Assembly (NCBI GenBank): GCA_900547815.1
Contig: URHY01000008.1
Coordinates: forward strand, 1-41,954
Direction of reading: 5' to 3'
Length of the DNA: 41,954 nucleotides
Origin: an uncultured Solobacterium sp.
GTDB taxonomy: Bacteria > Bacillota_I > Bacilli_A > Erysipelotrichales > Erysipelotrichaceae
Below are positions 22,325 through 31,372 of this stretch, piece after piece. The notes beneath the pieces were generated by a model, which did no database searches, had not been told where the DNA came from, and saw only the letters and a program-made list of their open reading frames with translations. The position numbers and the translations under genes were made by a program. Within the stretch, counting starts at the first letter, position 1. Every line of letters starts with the position of its first letter.

Positions 22325-23383
22325 CTAGAATCCTCGAATTGTTTCGACATCGATATTTTTAATGATTTCAACCGCAAGTTTTACAGCATTGTCATAATCT
22401 TCTTCTGAACAAATGCCAAATGAAGCATGCGCAAAACGAACAGGAATTCCAATGATAATGGTTGGAATGTTATAGCGGTGTGTGATACCTGCATTGGTTC
22501 CTCCACCTTTTCTTACACTTTCTTGTACAGGAATGTTTTTTTCGTGAGCTAAGTCGATCGCATAGCGCATAAAACGAGGACTTGTGATATAAGAGCGGTC
22601 AAACCAACGTAACATTGGACCTTTTTTTAAGGCAGATTGAATCATATAGTCTTGTTCAAAAGTATCATCACTTGGACATCCTTCAAAACAAATCGCAATG
22701 TTTGGACTTAAATTTTTGATGGCTGTGTCCATTCCTCTTTCGCCCACTTCTTCTTGCGTAGTTAATGTGGCTTCAATGTTGTGATTTACATCTTTTAATT
22801 GGTGAAGTACATCCATTACAGCTGCACATCCAATACGACAATCAAAAGCTTTACCTAAGAAGATCTTGTGTGCTTCATCATATTTACAAGTGACGGCAGG
22901 ACACATGAAATTACCCACAGAAATGTGGAAATCTTCCTTAACTTCTGTAGCACTTGTAGCTCCTACATCGATGACTAAATCATCAAAATCTACTTTTCCA
23001 TTACGTTTTGCTTCTGATAAAAAATGAACAGGTTGACTTGCGACAATGCCAGATACTTTTTCACCTCTATCATTTAAAATCCAGACTTCGCCAGATACGA
23101 TGTTTTTTGGATCCCATCCACCTAATGGTAAAAAGCGGATTGTACCATTTGGCTTGATTGCTTGCACAATAAATCCAACTTCATCTGCATGTGCATCCAA
23201 AAGAATGGTTGTCTCATGTTCTTTATCTTGTTTAAAATGCATATATGTATTACGCATTGTGTCATCATGAACTTCACAAATGTCTTTGACATCTTCCATG
23301 GCCAATTTAGATACTTCATCTTCCATGCCACTTGGTCCAAAGGCAGTTGAGAAGTCAAGAATTCGTTTTATTTTTGAATTCAT
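22325..23383 (-). CDS. M42 family metallo-aminopeptidase
   Basis: A dinuclear metal aminopeptidase of the M42 (tetrahedral) family, probably cytosolic and cleaving N-terminal residues such as Glu or Leu from peptides. Metal ligands and catalytic residues are seen in DAHADEVGF, AFDCRIGCAAVM, TTQEEVGERGM (Glu pair), CFEGCPSDD and the late His in RFAHASFG. I place the start at ATG 23383 (MNSKIKRILDF), 8 nt after GGAGGAA; the frame is open well upstream, but that part lies in promoter DNA. First gene of the unit ending with lysR. Confidence 0.9.
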   Translation of the reverse strand: MNSKIKRILDFSTAFGPSGMEDEVSKLAMEDVKDICEVHDDTMRNTYMHFKQDKEHETTILLDAHADEVGFIVQAIKPNGTIRFLPLGGWDPKNIVSGEVWILNDRGEKVSGIVASQPVHFLSEAKRNGKVDFDDLVIDVGATSATEVKEDFHISVGNFMCPAVTCKYDEAHKIFLGKAFDCRIGCAAVMDVLHQLKDVNHNIEATLTTQEEVGERGMDTAIKNLSPNIAICFEGCPSDDTFEQDYMIQSALKKGPMLRWFDRSYITSPRFMRYAIDLAHEKNIPVQESVRKGGGTNAGITHRYNIPTIIIGIPVRFAHASFGICSEEDYDNAVKLAVEIIKNIDVETIRGF

Positions 23384-23410
23384 ATACATTTCCTCCATAA
23401 ATTTGTTAAT

Positions 23411-23419
23411 ATTATAGCA
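23411..23419 (-). promoter_or_regulatory. Extended -10 promoter of the M42 peptidase operon
   Basis: Minus strand TGCTATAAT (TG-n-TATAAT). No clear -35. The start near 23404 fits the SD at about 23392. Confidence 0.6.
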
Positions 23420-23519
23420 CAGATACATACTTGTGGATGTGATTCTGGTCATTTGAATCAAATTGTATTTGGACAAAGGATTAGAATACATGTATCTTAA
23501 CCAAAAAGGAGATTTTTGA

Positions 23520-24275
23520 ATGAAAAAATTAATGTCAAAACTACATTTTAGAAGTATATATAAAACAATCGTATTAACTTTGATCTTATGCTTTGTATAT
23601 AACATTGCCTATTTAATGATGAGTGCTTCCGGTATGAATGTCTATTTAAGACAAAGCCTAGAAGTTGGATTAAGCCTATTATCGAGTTTAGGTTTCTATT
23701 TTATTTGTACAAAGATCTGGAAAGTAAAGAATTTTTCGGCTTCTGCGATTTTAAAAGTATTGGTACTACAAGGTATTTATATCTTGATTGTGAGTGGAAT
23801 TCTTTCAAATCTTGTAAGTGTTTGCGCAAATAATACAGGTTTAATGTTAGTGTTACAGCTTATGAGTGCATTCTGCTTAGTTATGATGGTACCATTCCAG
23901 CTGATTTTCTATTATGGATTGATTCATGATAAAAATTTAAAGGAATTTATTCCGGCAGCCATAAAAAAACATCAGAAAACGATGTTGAACTGGTATTGTA
24001 CATTATTGATCTGTATTGTTGTATTGGATACAATGTCAGGTGGTTTATTTAGTGCAGCCCAAGGTTTTAATGCCCAAAGCATTTTAGTTGGCTCTATGTA
24101 TATGGGTAATCCTATGATGTCTTGGATGATGTATTTATTTTTAGGCGTAAGCTTTCAATCTAGCCTTGCGTCTATGTTTACCTATTTATTTATGAATTTT
24201 TTAGTAGGCTTTTTCTATTGTGTTCTTGAACTTAATTATGTTTCTTATGTGGGAAGTCTTTTAGATGCAGATTAA
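23520..24275 (+). CDS. Unrecognised polytopic membrane protein
   Basis: A 251-residue protein with about six hydrophobic segments (near residues 14-33, 45-63, 75-95, 108-135, 155-175, 195-245) and a basic cytoplasmic-type N-terminus (KKLMSKLHFRSIYK). I do not recognise its family. AAAAGGAGA lies well placed before ATG 23520. Its last 11 nt overlap the start of recG, so the two are co-transcribed and perhaps translationally coupled. Nothing in the sequence shows a substrate or partner. Confidence 0.75.
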   Translation: MKKLMSKLHFRSIYKTIVLTLILCFVYNIAYLMMSASGMNVYLRQSLEVGLSLLSSLGFYFICTKIWKVKNFSASAILKVLVLQGIYILIVSGILSNLVSVCANNTGLMLVLQLMSAFCLVMMVPFQLIFYYGLIHDKNLKEFIPAAIKKHQKTMLNWYCTLLICIVVLDTMSGGLFSAAQGFNAQSILVGSMYMGNPMMSWMMYLFLGVSFQSSLASMFTYLFMNFLVGFFYCVLELNYVSYVGSLLDAD

Positions 24276-26238
24276 TGAATTGAAAATGACCAGTCGAAGA
24301 CTGGGGCTTTTAGTAAAGATGAATATCTTAACGGTTGAAGATTTATTGAAATATTATCCTTTGCGTTATGATACTGTGCAAACTTTGCCTTATAACGAGT
24401 GGAACGAAAAAGAAAATGTCGTTTTTCAAGGCTTGATTTGTTCAACCGCAAGAGTGATTCGTTTATCTAAGAATCGTTCGATGACTAAATTTAAAGTGAT
24501 GTCCTGGAACGAAGAATTAAATATTACTTTATTTAATCGTCCATGGCCAAGTCAGTTTGGTTTTGGCAAGACCATTACGATTTATGGCCAATACCAAGGA
24601 AATAATAATGTATTAGCTTCTACTTATAATTTCAAACCTTTAGATCAACAATTGGGTTTACATCCTGTGTATCCATTAATTGAAGGCTTAAAACAATCGG
24701 ATATACAATCGATTATGAAAGAAGCGCTTAAACATGTGGATGTTATGCCTCAAAGAGTACCTCAAAGATATATTGAAAAATATAAGTTGTTAGATATCTC
24801 CACAGCTTATAAATGGATTCATTTTCCAGAAAATGAAAAGCAGCTGCATGCCGCTATTCGTACTTTAAAGTATGAGGAGTTTTTGTGCTTTCAATGTGTA
24901 ATGCAGTCGATGCATGAAAAGAAAGAAATCAAAACTAAAAAGAAATTCTCGGTTCGCACTATAAAAAATTGGATATCAAATCTTCCTTTTGAATTGACAA
25001 AAGATCAGCTTTCAAGTATTGATGATATTCTATATGATTTAAAAAGTACAAATGTGATGTTTCGACTTGTACAAGGCGATGTTGGATGTGGAAAGACAAT
25101 CGTGGCCCAAATCAGCATGTATGCTAACCAACTTGCAGGATATCAATCGGCATTATTAGCTCCAACTGAAATCTTGGCAAGACAACATGTTGAAAATATG
25201 CATAGATTAGGTTTAGATGCTACTTTATACGTTTCAAGCTTGCCGACTAAAGAAAAAAAAGAAATCTTGGAGAAACTTGAAAAAGGTGAGATTTTTAATG
25301 TTGTGGGAACCCATGCTCTATTCCAGGAAAATGTTGTTTTTCATAAACTAGGTCTTGTGATTGCGGATGAGCAACAGCGTTTTGGGGTGAAACAAAGAAG
25401 GTCTTTGTTAGAAAAAGGAAAGTGTGTTGATTTTTTAATGATGTCAGCCACACCGATTCCTAGAACGTATGCACATTTCTTATATGGAGATATGGATATT
25501 AGTTCGATTCATACAATGCCTGAAGGTAGAAGGCCGGTTATCACAAAGTATTTTAAAACTTCGAGTATGGCACCTTGTTTAAAAGATGTTTTAAACTTTA
25601 TTAAAGAAGGAAGACAATGTTATGTCGTGTGTCCTGCAATTGAAGAAAATGATGAGTATAAGATGCGTAATGTGTTTGAGATTTATGAAGGAATGACTAA
25701 AACACTAAAAGGGGTGCGTATTGGTTTGTTGCATGGAAAGATGACAAGTCAAGAAAAAGAGGAAACAATGGAAAAATTCTCGAATCATGAGTTGGATATA
25801 CTTGTTTCTACAACGGTTATTGAAGTTGGAATCGATGTGGCGAATGCAAGTGTAATGGTTATTTATGATGCCCATCGCTTTGGACTTAGTACACTTCATC
25901 AATTAAGAGGACGTGTGGCTCGAGATAAGAATCAGGGCTATTGTTTCTTGTTGTCAGCATCGAATGATCCGCAGGCTATTGAGCGTTTAAAAAAGATGGA
26001 AGAATTAAAAGATGGATTTGAAGTATCAAATTATGATTTGCATATGCGCGGTCCAGGTGATATTTTAGGAATAAGACAAAGTGGTATGCCTTGTTTGGTG
26101 TTTGGAGATTTTGAAAAAGATCAGGCAATGATGGAAACGTGTATTCATGATGCAAAGGAAATTATACAAGACCAGATCGATGTGGATTTATTATTGTATG
26201 TTTCGAATGCGATTGAAAATGCACAATATTTTGATTAG
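24265..26238 (+). CDS. recG: ATP-dependent DNA helicase RecG
   Basis: Branch-migrating helicase that rescues stalled forks and processes junctions. An N-terminal wedge/OB domain (residues 1-210) is followed by helicase domains: Walker A GDVGCGKT, LAPTEILARQH, DEQQRFGVKQR (Walker B DEQQ), MSATPIPRT, then VSTTVIEVGIDV, HQLRGRVAR and the RecG C-terminal block GPGDILGIRQSG. Length 657 aa is slightly short for the family. The start overlaps the upstream gene; no strong SD is seen, consistent with coupling. Confidence 0.96.
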   Translation: MQINELKMTSRRLGLLVKMNILTVEDLLKYYPLRYDTVQTLPYNEWNEKENVVFQGLICSTARVIRLSKNRSMTKFKVMSWNEELNITLFNRPWPSQFGFGKTITIYGQYQGNNNVLASTYNFKPLDQQLGLHPVYPLIEGLKQSDIQSIMKEALKHVDVMPQRVPQRYIEKYKLLDISTAYKWIHFPENEKQLHAAIRTLKYEEFLCFQCVMQSMHEKKEIKTKKKFSVRTIKNWISNLPFELTKDQLSSIDDILYDLKSTNVMFRLVQGDVGCGKTIVAQISMYANQLAGYQSALLAPTEILARQHVENMHRLGLDATLYVSSLPTKEKKEILEKLEKGEIFNVVGTHALFQENVVFHKLGLVIADEQQRFGVKQRRSLLEKGKCVDFLMMSATPIPRTYAHFLYGDMDISSIHTMPEGRRPVITKYFKTSSMAPCLKDVLNFIKEGRQCYVVCPAIEENDEYKMRNVFEIYEGMTKTLKGVRIGLLHGKMTSQEKEETMEKFSNHELDILVSTTVIEVGIDVANASVMVIYDAHRFGLSTLHQLRGRVARDKNQGYCFLLSASNDPQAIERLKKMEELKDGFEVSNYDLHMRGPGDILGIRQSGMPCLVFGDFEKDQAMMETCIHDAKEIIQDQIDVDLLLYVSNAIENAQYFD

Positions 26239-26248
26239 GAGTTTTATG

Positions 26249-27025
26249 ATGGATAAACAAAAGATAGAGAATAAATTCATATATTTTATCAGCCTACTAG
26301 GTATGGTAACAATTCTTATTTTGATTGCTTATTTCTTCTTTTTACGTAATGTGGAAGTGGATATTATGGATAATGCGCAATATGCCTATGTTGGAGAAAA
26401 TGGGAATGCAAGTGTTGTCGTAAGTGCAAAACAGGGGGAATTGAATCAAAGAATGCAGGATTTTTTAAATTCAGTCGAATATGAAGTGAGTCCAAATTCA
26501 AATCTTTCAAATGGAGATACAATTCATGTAAGTGCCACATATGATGAGGCTTTGGCCAATCAATATCATTATCAGCCTAAGAGTGTTGAAACAGATATTG
26601 TGGTTGAAGGACTTGCCAATCGATATCATTCTTTGCAGGATATCCCAAAAGCTTTAATCAAAGAGGGAAGAAGTGCAGCTTTAGATTATGTAAAAGAAAA
26701 TCAGGAATCTATTTATAAATTAGATGGAAAAGAAGAAAAGACTCCAGGACTTGAGAAAATGAAAATTGTATATTCTGCGTATCTTAAGTCAAACCAAAAA
26801 AATAATAGTGATCGTTTTACGTATATCATATCCATGAATTATTCGTCTGAAATTCTTTATTATATGGTATGTATTCCAAATATTAATGATTCAAATGAAA
26901 TTGATGTACATAATATATATGGTGAAAAAGCATATTTAACACAAGATGAATTGAATAATAAAGATTTTAGTGGTTATGTAGATCGTGTCTATTCATCAAA
27001 ATATCAAATAGAAGAAAATAAATAA
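26249..27025 (+). CDS. Membrane-anchored extracellular protein, TcaA/YvbJ-like features
   Basis: A 258-residue protein with a short cytoplasmic N-terminus, one membrane segment (about 10-33) and a long outside domain. I choose ATG 26249 (MDKQKIENK) because TAGGAG is 7 nt upstream; ATG 26246 directly before is also possible. The pattern NLSNGDTIHVSATYDEALANQ ... ETDIVVEGL resembles the repeat found in YvbJ/TcaA-type proteins of Firmicutes, which are linked to cell-envelope stress. That link is weak. It follows recG by 10 nt and ends in a shared terminator. Confidence 0.65.
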   Translation: MDKQKIENKFIYFISLLGMVTILILIAYFFFLRNVEVDIMDNAQYAYVGENGNASVVVSAKQGELNQRMQDFLNSVEYEVSPNSNLSNGDTIHVSATYDEALANQYHYQPKSVETDIVVEGLANRYHSLQDIPKALIKEGRSAALDYVKENQESIYKLDGKEEKTPGLEKMKIVYSAYLKSNQKNNSDRFTYIISMNYSSEILYYMVCIPNINDSNEIDVHNIYGEKAYLTQDELNNKDFSGYVDRVYSSKYQIEENK

Positions 27026-27047
27026 AGAAGTCATTGACTTCTTTATT
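27021..27047. terminator. Bidirectional terminator
   Basis: A perfect 13-bp inverted repeat AATAAAGAAGTCA / TGACTTCTTTATT sits between convergent genes, with T-rich sequence on both outer sides. Confidence 0.85.
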
Positions 27048-27435
27048 TTAGTTTATTCATTAATTCTTCAAAATCCGGTTTTTCAATTTCATGAAATTCA
27101 ATCGTAACGCTATCGTGATCTTTATAACGTGGAATTAAATGGACATGGAAATGCTTGACGCTTTGTCCTGCTGCTTCATGTACATTAGTTAAGATGTTGA
27201 TACCATCACAATGCAAGGTTTGTTCTAATTTGTTGGCAAGTTTATTAGCAACTTCAAAAACATGATTTCTTGTTTCATCAGGACAATCTAGAAAAGAATC
27301 GCAATGTTCTTTAGGAACAACAAGTGTATGTCCATAAGAAGTAGGGTTGATGTCTAGAAATGCGATTACACTTTCGTCTTCATAAATTTTATTGCTTGGA
27401 ATTTCGCCGTTAGCGATCATACAAAAAATACACAT
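27043..27435 (-). CDS. HIT family nucleotide hydrolase/transferase
   Basis: A 130-residue histidine-triad protein that hydrolyses or transfers nucleoside monophosphates (Hint-like). The signature HFHVHL (95-100) holds the catalytic His. CIFC at residues 2-5 and further His form the zinc site common in bacterial Hit. Also typical are FLDINPTSYGHTLVVPK and GINILTN. A strong SD (AAGGAGG) precedes ATG. A structured leader with a terminator lies upstream (27485-27583), so expression may be attenuated. Confidence 0.92.
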   Translation of the reverse strand: MCIFCMIANGEIPSNKIYEDESVIAFLDINPTSYGHTLVVPKEHCDSFLDCPDETRNHVFEVANKLANKLEQTLHCDGINILTNVHEAAGQSVKHFHVHLIPRYKDHDSVTIEFHEIEKPDFEELMNKLK

Positions 27436-27484
27436 AATAATGAATCCTCCTTATTTAAAAATAATACATCGTTTTAGACAAAAT

Positions 27485-27583
27485 GAAAAGCCAGACTAAG
27501 GGGGTGTCTGGCTTTTCAATAAGGGGATAGAAAATAGTATGAATACCATTAACTGATTTCATACCGGCAAGGTCTTCAAACTC
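27485..27583 (-). ncRNA. Candidate structured leader RNA or small RNA upstream of HIT
   Basis: On the minus strand, after a promoter, come three hairpins: GCGAGG / CCTTGC (27588-27583 with about 27573-27568), GTATGAA / TTCATAC (about 27563-27557 with 27543-27537), and the terminator GAAAAGCCAGAC / GTCTGGCTTTTC (27516-27505 with 27496-27485) with TTTTCATTTT after it. About 50 nt further lies the HIT start. I match it to no known riboswitch class. It may be an attenuator or an independent small RNA. Confidence 0.45.
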
Positions 27584-27589
27584 CTCGCT

Positions 27590-27619
27590 TGTATAGAAGT
27601 ATATCATAAGTTATGTCAA
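27590..27619 (-). promoter_or_regulatory. Promoter of the HIT leader
   Basis: Minus strand TTGACA (27619-27614), an 18-bp spacer and TATACA (27595-27590). A-rich DNA lies upstream. Confidence 0.55.
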
Positions 27620-27788
27620 ATAAAATGTGAAAAATGTGGGAAAATATGTGATATTACATAAAAGTAGTATTTTTGCCCCACTTTTTTTGCTTTTTTGTCT
27701 CATATTATAAAAATGAATGGGCTTGTGAGACTTAAAAATGGGAAAATTTGGATTTTTCATGAAATATAAATATTGATATGTAGTTTTA
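27620..27788. other. AT-rich intergenic DNA between HIT and murF
   Basis: No gene is supported. A poor plus-strand hairpin (GTGGG near 27636 with CCCCAC near 27676 and a T run) and GTCTCA / TGAGAC (27697-27702 with 27726-27731) are visible, but neither has a clear role. Confidence 0.5.
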
Positions 27789-27797
27789 TGCTATAAT
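27789..27797 (+). promoter_or_regulatory. Extended -10 promoter of the murF operon
   Basis: TGCTATAAT; predicted start near 27804, followed by the SD GCGGAGG and ATG 27821. A TTGATA at 27773 is too close to act as a normal -35. Confidence 0.6.
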
Positions 27798-27820
27798 GTA
27801 AACTAAGCGGAGGTTTTGAG

Positions 27821-29179
27821 ATGATTGTAAAAACCATTCAAGAAATAACAAATATGATGCATGCAAGTGTGCATGGTGATATTGATGATACAAAAAAAAT
27901 TCATGGTGTTGTGATTGATTCGCGACAAGTGACAAAAGATGTTTTATATGTACCAATTATTGGTCAAAGAGTGGATGGACATACATTTGCTAAACAAACA
28001 ATTGAAGATGGAGCTTTAATTAGTTTGTGGCAAAAGGACCATCTTCCATATCCAGATTTTCCTGTTATTTTAGTGGATGATACACTTCAAGCTATGCAGG
28101 ATCTATCAAAAGCATATTTAGAAGAGTTACATCCACTTGTGATAGGTGTAACTGGATCTAATGGAAAGACAAGCTGCAAAGATATGTTATATAGTATTTT
28201 CTCACAAGAGAAAAAAACACAAAAAACGCAAGGGAATCGTAATAGTGAAATTGGACTTCCTTTAACGATTTTTGATTTTGATGAAGATATCGAAGTTGCG
28301 ATTTTAGAAATGGGCATGGAAAATAAAGGTGAAATTACGCAATTAACTTCTATTGCACAGCCTGACATTTCTGTGATTACTTCTGTAGGTTCGGCTCACA
28401 TGGAAAATTTAGGCGGAAAGCTACAAATTGCACAAGCTAAATGTGAAATTTTAGAAGGTACAAAAGAAAATGGATTGTTCCTTTATAATTGTGAGAGCAA
28501 GGAAATTCAAGAAGTACTTCCTTCATTAGATACAGAAAATAAAAAAATTGTCTCATTTGGTCAAGGTGGAGATGTTTCAATTACTAGTGATATTGCATAT
28601 GATACAGACGGAATTGTATTTAACTGTAATATTTTAGATGAACCAGTTCATTTACGAGCATTTGGTGATTTTCAAGCAATGAACGCATTGCCGTGTATTT
28701 TTATCGCAAAGGCTTGGCATTTAAAGAAAGAATCGATTTTGAATGGATTGGCTAATTTAGAGATGACAAAAATGCGTACACAATTGATTCCGGTTGAAAA
28801 CGCCTATATTCTGGATGATACATATAAATCAAATCCAGAAAGTGCTAAAGCCGCTATTGATACATTAATGGAATTACCGGCAAATAAACATATTGCGATT
28901 TTATCGGACATGCTAGATCTTGGTAGTGAAGAAAAACAACTTCATTATGATGTGGGTGTTTATGCCAAAGAAAAAGGTGTGGACGAGTTATACTGTACAG
29001 GCCCTCTTTCAAAAGAAACGGCCGCTGGTTTTTCTGGAAAATGGTATGAAACAAAAGATGAGATATACAAGACTTGTAAACCTTTGTTAGACAAAGATTG
29101 CGTTATTATGATTAAAGGTTCAAGAGCTATGAAAATGGATACATTAGTGGATGCTTTTAGGGGGAAAAATAATGAGTAA
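27821..29179 (+). CDS. murF: UDP-MurNAc-tripeptide--D-alanyl-D-X ligase MurF
   Basis: Cytoplasmic ATP-dependent ligase that adds the terminal D-amino acid dipeptide to UDP-MurNAc-tripeptide. The N-terminal UDP-binding domain (residues 1-105, GVVIDSRQVTKDVLYVPI.G) is followed by the ATP loop GVTGSNGKTSCKD (about 109-121), TQGNRNSEIGLPLTI, EMGMENKGEI and the late DDTYKSNPES motif. Length 452 aa is typical. It is the first gene of a long unit and overlaps the D-Ala-D-X ligase gene by 8 nt, so the enzyme that makes the dipeptide and the one that uses it are translated together. Confidence 0.96.
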   Translation: MIVKTIQEITNMMHASVHGDIDDTKKIHGVVIDSRQVTKDVLYVPIIGQRVDGHTFAKQTIEDGALISLWQKDHLPYPDFPVILVDDTLQAMQDLSKAYLEELHPLVIGVTGSNGKTSCKDMLYSIFSQEKKTQKTQGNRNSEIGLPLTIFDFDEDIEVAILEMGMENKGEITQLTSIAQPDISVITSVGSAHMENLGGKLQIAQAKCEILEGTKENGLFLYNCESKEIQEVLPSLDTENKKIVSFGQGGDVSITSDIAYDTDGIVFNCNILDEPVHLRAFGDFQAMNALPCIFIAKAWHLKKESILNGLANLEMTKMRTQLIPVENAYILDDTYKSNPESAKAAIDTLMELPANKHIAILSDMLDLGSEEKQLHYDVGVYAKEKGVDELYCTGPLSKETAAGFSGKWYETKDEIYKTCKPLLDKDCVIMIKGSRAMKMDTLVDAFRGKNNE

Positions 29180-30227
29180 ATTACGTTTAGGTGTCGTATT
29201 TGGGGGACAAAGTAGTGAATATTCTGTTTCATTACATTCTGTAGCTTCCTTTTTACGTCAAATTCATGCAGATAACTATGAAATGACTTTAATTGGTATT
29301 AATAAAAATGGACATTTCTATTTATATAATGGGGAAGTTGACTCAATTGAACATGATACATGGGAAAATGAAAAATCTTGTGTATCTTGTGCATGGGTAA
29401 ATGGGGGAATTATGCCATTAGATGGTTCAAACAAAGTGATTGAATTGGATTGTGTATTCCCTGTATTACATGGTAAAAATGGTGAGGATGGATTGATTCA
29501 AGGTTTGCTTGAATTGATGAACATTCATTATGTAGGTTGTGATGTAATGTCGAGTGCTATGTCAATGGACAAAGAAATTATGCATATTCTATGTAAAGAA
29601 GCCAATATTCCTTGTGCTGACTATATTTGTTTATATGCCAATAGAGAAAATCCAACATTTGAACAAATTCAAGAACAAATCGCATTGCCATGGATTGTTA
29701 AACCATGTAATGCAGGAAGTAGCTATGGCGTACATTTTGTTAATAATAAAGAAGAATTTGAAAGTGCATGTAAAGATGCATTCTTCTATGATGGTAGAGG
29801 TAAGATTTTAGTAGAAAAAGTGATTAAAGGCTTTGAAATTGGTTGTGCGGTTATGGGAAATGAAGAAATCTTTACTGGGTCTGTTGATGAAATTGAAATT
29901 ACTGGTGGATTCTTCGATTTTGAAGGAAAATATGAAATGAAAGGAGCCGCTATTTATTGTCCGGCTCGTATTGATGAAAAAACATTTAAAGAAGCTCAAG
30001 AATTAGCTCGTAAAACATATATTGCGATGAATTGCTGCGGAATGGCACGTGTAGATATGTTTGTGACAGAAGATAAAGAAGTAATCTTAAATGAATTGAA
30101 TACAATTCCTGGATTAACAGCGACTTCTCGTTATCCTTCTATGATGAGAGAAGCAGGTGTTGAATTTGCGGATTTAATTGATAAGCTAGTTGAACTAGCT
30201 ATGCAAAGGACGATTGGAGCATGCTAG
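29172..30227 (+). CDS. D-Ala--D-X ligase, VanG-like (candidate D-Ala-D-Ser ligase)
   Basis: ATP-grasp ligase of the Ddl/Van family (351 aa, start ATG 29172 with AGGGGG upstream). Seen: FGGQSSEYSVSL (10-21), FPVLHGKNGEDG (96-107), GCDVMSSAMSMDK (122-134), the omega loop VDEIEITGGFFDFEGKY (238-254), LNELNTIPG (306-314) and SRYPSMM (319-325). The FFD omega loop, RYPxMM and IGINKNGHFY resemble VanG more than ordinary Ddl, which tends to have FYD and other residues there. Asp239 and Phe248 fall where VanG has residues tied to D-Ser use. Specificity needs assay; D-Ala-D-Ala ligase is the alternative. It overlaps murF and the racemase gene. Confidence 0.85.
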   Translation: MSKLRLGVVFGGQSSEYSVSLHSVASFLRQIHADNYEMTLIGINKNGHFYLYNGEVDSIEHDTWENEKSCVSCAWVNGGIMPLDGSNKVIELDCVFPVLHGKNGEDGLIQGLLELMNIHYVGCDVMSSAMSMDKEIMHILCKEANIPCADYICLYANRENPTFEQIQEQIALPWIVKPCNAGSSYGVHFVNNKEEFESACKDAFFYDGRGKILVEKVIKGFEIGCAVMGNEEIFTGSVDEIEITGGFFDFEGKYEMKGAAIYCPARIDEKTFKEAQELARKTYIAMNCCGMARVDMFVTEDKEVILNELNTIPGLTATSRYPSMMREAGVEFADLIDKLVELAMQRTIGAC

Positions 30228-31372
30228 AAGCTTATAGTCGTGCTTGGACTGAAATTGATTATGATGCGATCCGTCATAATGTGAATGAGGTTCGAAAGCT
30301 TGTAAAAAACACAAAAATCATGGGTATTGTGAAAGCTAACGCGTATGGCTTAGGTGATATCGCATGTGCTAAAGCTCTACAAAAATGTGGAGTGGATTAT
30401 TTTGGAGTTTCAAGTATTGATGAAGCCTTGAATCTTAGAAATGCAGGAATCCAAGATAACATCTTGATTTTAGGATACACACCAAGTATGCATTTTCATT
30501 ATCTTCATGAACAAAATATTGTTCAATCTTTAGTATCGATTGAATATGCTAGAGAATTAAATGCATATGCCAAAGAAAACAATGTAAAAATTCGTTGCCA
30601 TTGTAAAGTGGATACGGGTATGTGCAGAACGGGTATTGTTTATCAAGAACAAGATAAACATATTGAGGATATTTATGAAGAGTATCGCTTAGAAAACTTA
30701 TGTGTAGAAGGCATTTTTTCACATTTTCCAGTCAGTGATTGTTTAGATGAGGATTGTACAGAATTTACAAAAAAACAAATTCAATTGTTTGATGAAGTGA
30801 TTGATTTATTAAAATCACAAGGTATAGACCCAGGGATTCGTCATCTTCAAAATAGCTATGGTATTTTGAATTATCCAGAACTTGAATATGAATATTGTAG
30901 ACCTGGTTTATTATATATGGGTGTTACAAGCGATGATCATATTAAAATCAAGACAAATCCTGATTTTATTCCCATCATGTCTATGTATGCTAATGTAAGT
31001 TTAGTGAAATGGATCTATCCAGGACAAAGTGTAAGTTATGGTCGTCATTTTATAGCTGAAAAACCAACAAAAGTTGCGACTATGAGTATTGGTTATGCGG
31101 ATGGATTGCCTCGTTTATTATCTAACCAAGGATTCGAAGTATTGGTACATGGTCAAAGATGTAAGGTGATTGGAAATTTATGTATGGATCAATGTATGAT
31201 CGATGTTACAGAAGTAGAAGATGTTAAAGAAGGCGATGAGGTATGCATCGTTGGTCATCAAGGAAATGAAGTGGTTACTGTAGATCAGATTAGTCGTATG
31301 ACTAATACAATCAACAATGAAACTTTGACTTCTATTTCTTCTCGTGTACCTAGATTAAAGGTGCGCTCATGA
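30221..31372 (+). CDS. PLP racemase with VanT serine-racemase signature
   Basis: Fold-III alanine racemase family (383 aa). PLP Lys38 lies in VKANAYGLG and the opposing catalytic Tyr273 in VSYGRHF; CMDQ is at 321-324. At the position of Tyr354 in Bacillus stearothermophilus alanine racemase (TINYE) this protein has Asn366 (TINNE). VanT serine racemases have Asn there, which widens the pocket for serine. ILILGYTP (81-88) is also VanT-like. It probably makes D-Ser, perhaps D-Ala too. ATG overlaps the ligase stop by 7 nt; the membrane protein gene follows with an ATGA overlap. Confidence 0.85.
   Translation: MLEAYSRAWTEIDYDAIRHNVNEVRKLVKNTKIMGIVKANAYGLGDIACAKALQKCGVDYFGVSSIDEALNLRNAGIQDNILILGYTPSMHFHYLHEQNIVQSLVSIEYARELNAYAKENNVKIRCHCKVDTGMCRTGIVYQEQDKHIEDIYEEYRLENLCVEGIFSHFPVSDCLDEDCTEFTKKQIQLFDEVIDLLKSQGIDPGIRHLQNSYGILNYPELEYEYCRPGLLYMGVTSDDHIKIKTNPDFIPIMSMYANVSLVKWIYPGQSVSYGRHFIAEKPTKVATMSIGYADGLPRLLSNQGFEVLVHGQRCKVIGNLCMDQCMIDVTEVEDVKEGDEVCIVGHQGNEVVTVDQISRMTNTINNETLTSISSRVPRLKVRS

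Noticed and set aside
27455..27607. A 50-codon open frame on the minus strand across the HIT leader
   Set aside because: Its ATG lies between the -35 and -10 of the likely promoter, there is no SD, and the frame runs through the terminator hairpin.
29151..29172. Ligase start at 29151 (MLLGGKI...)
   Set aside because: The SD AGGGGG lies between it and ATG 29172, and the family begins with MSKLRLGVVFGG-like sequence.
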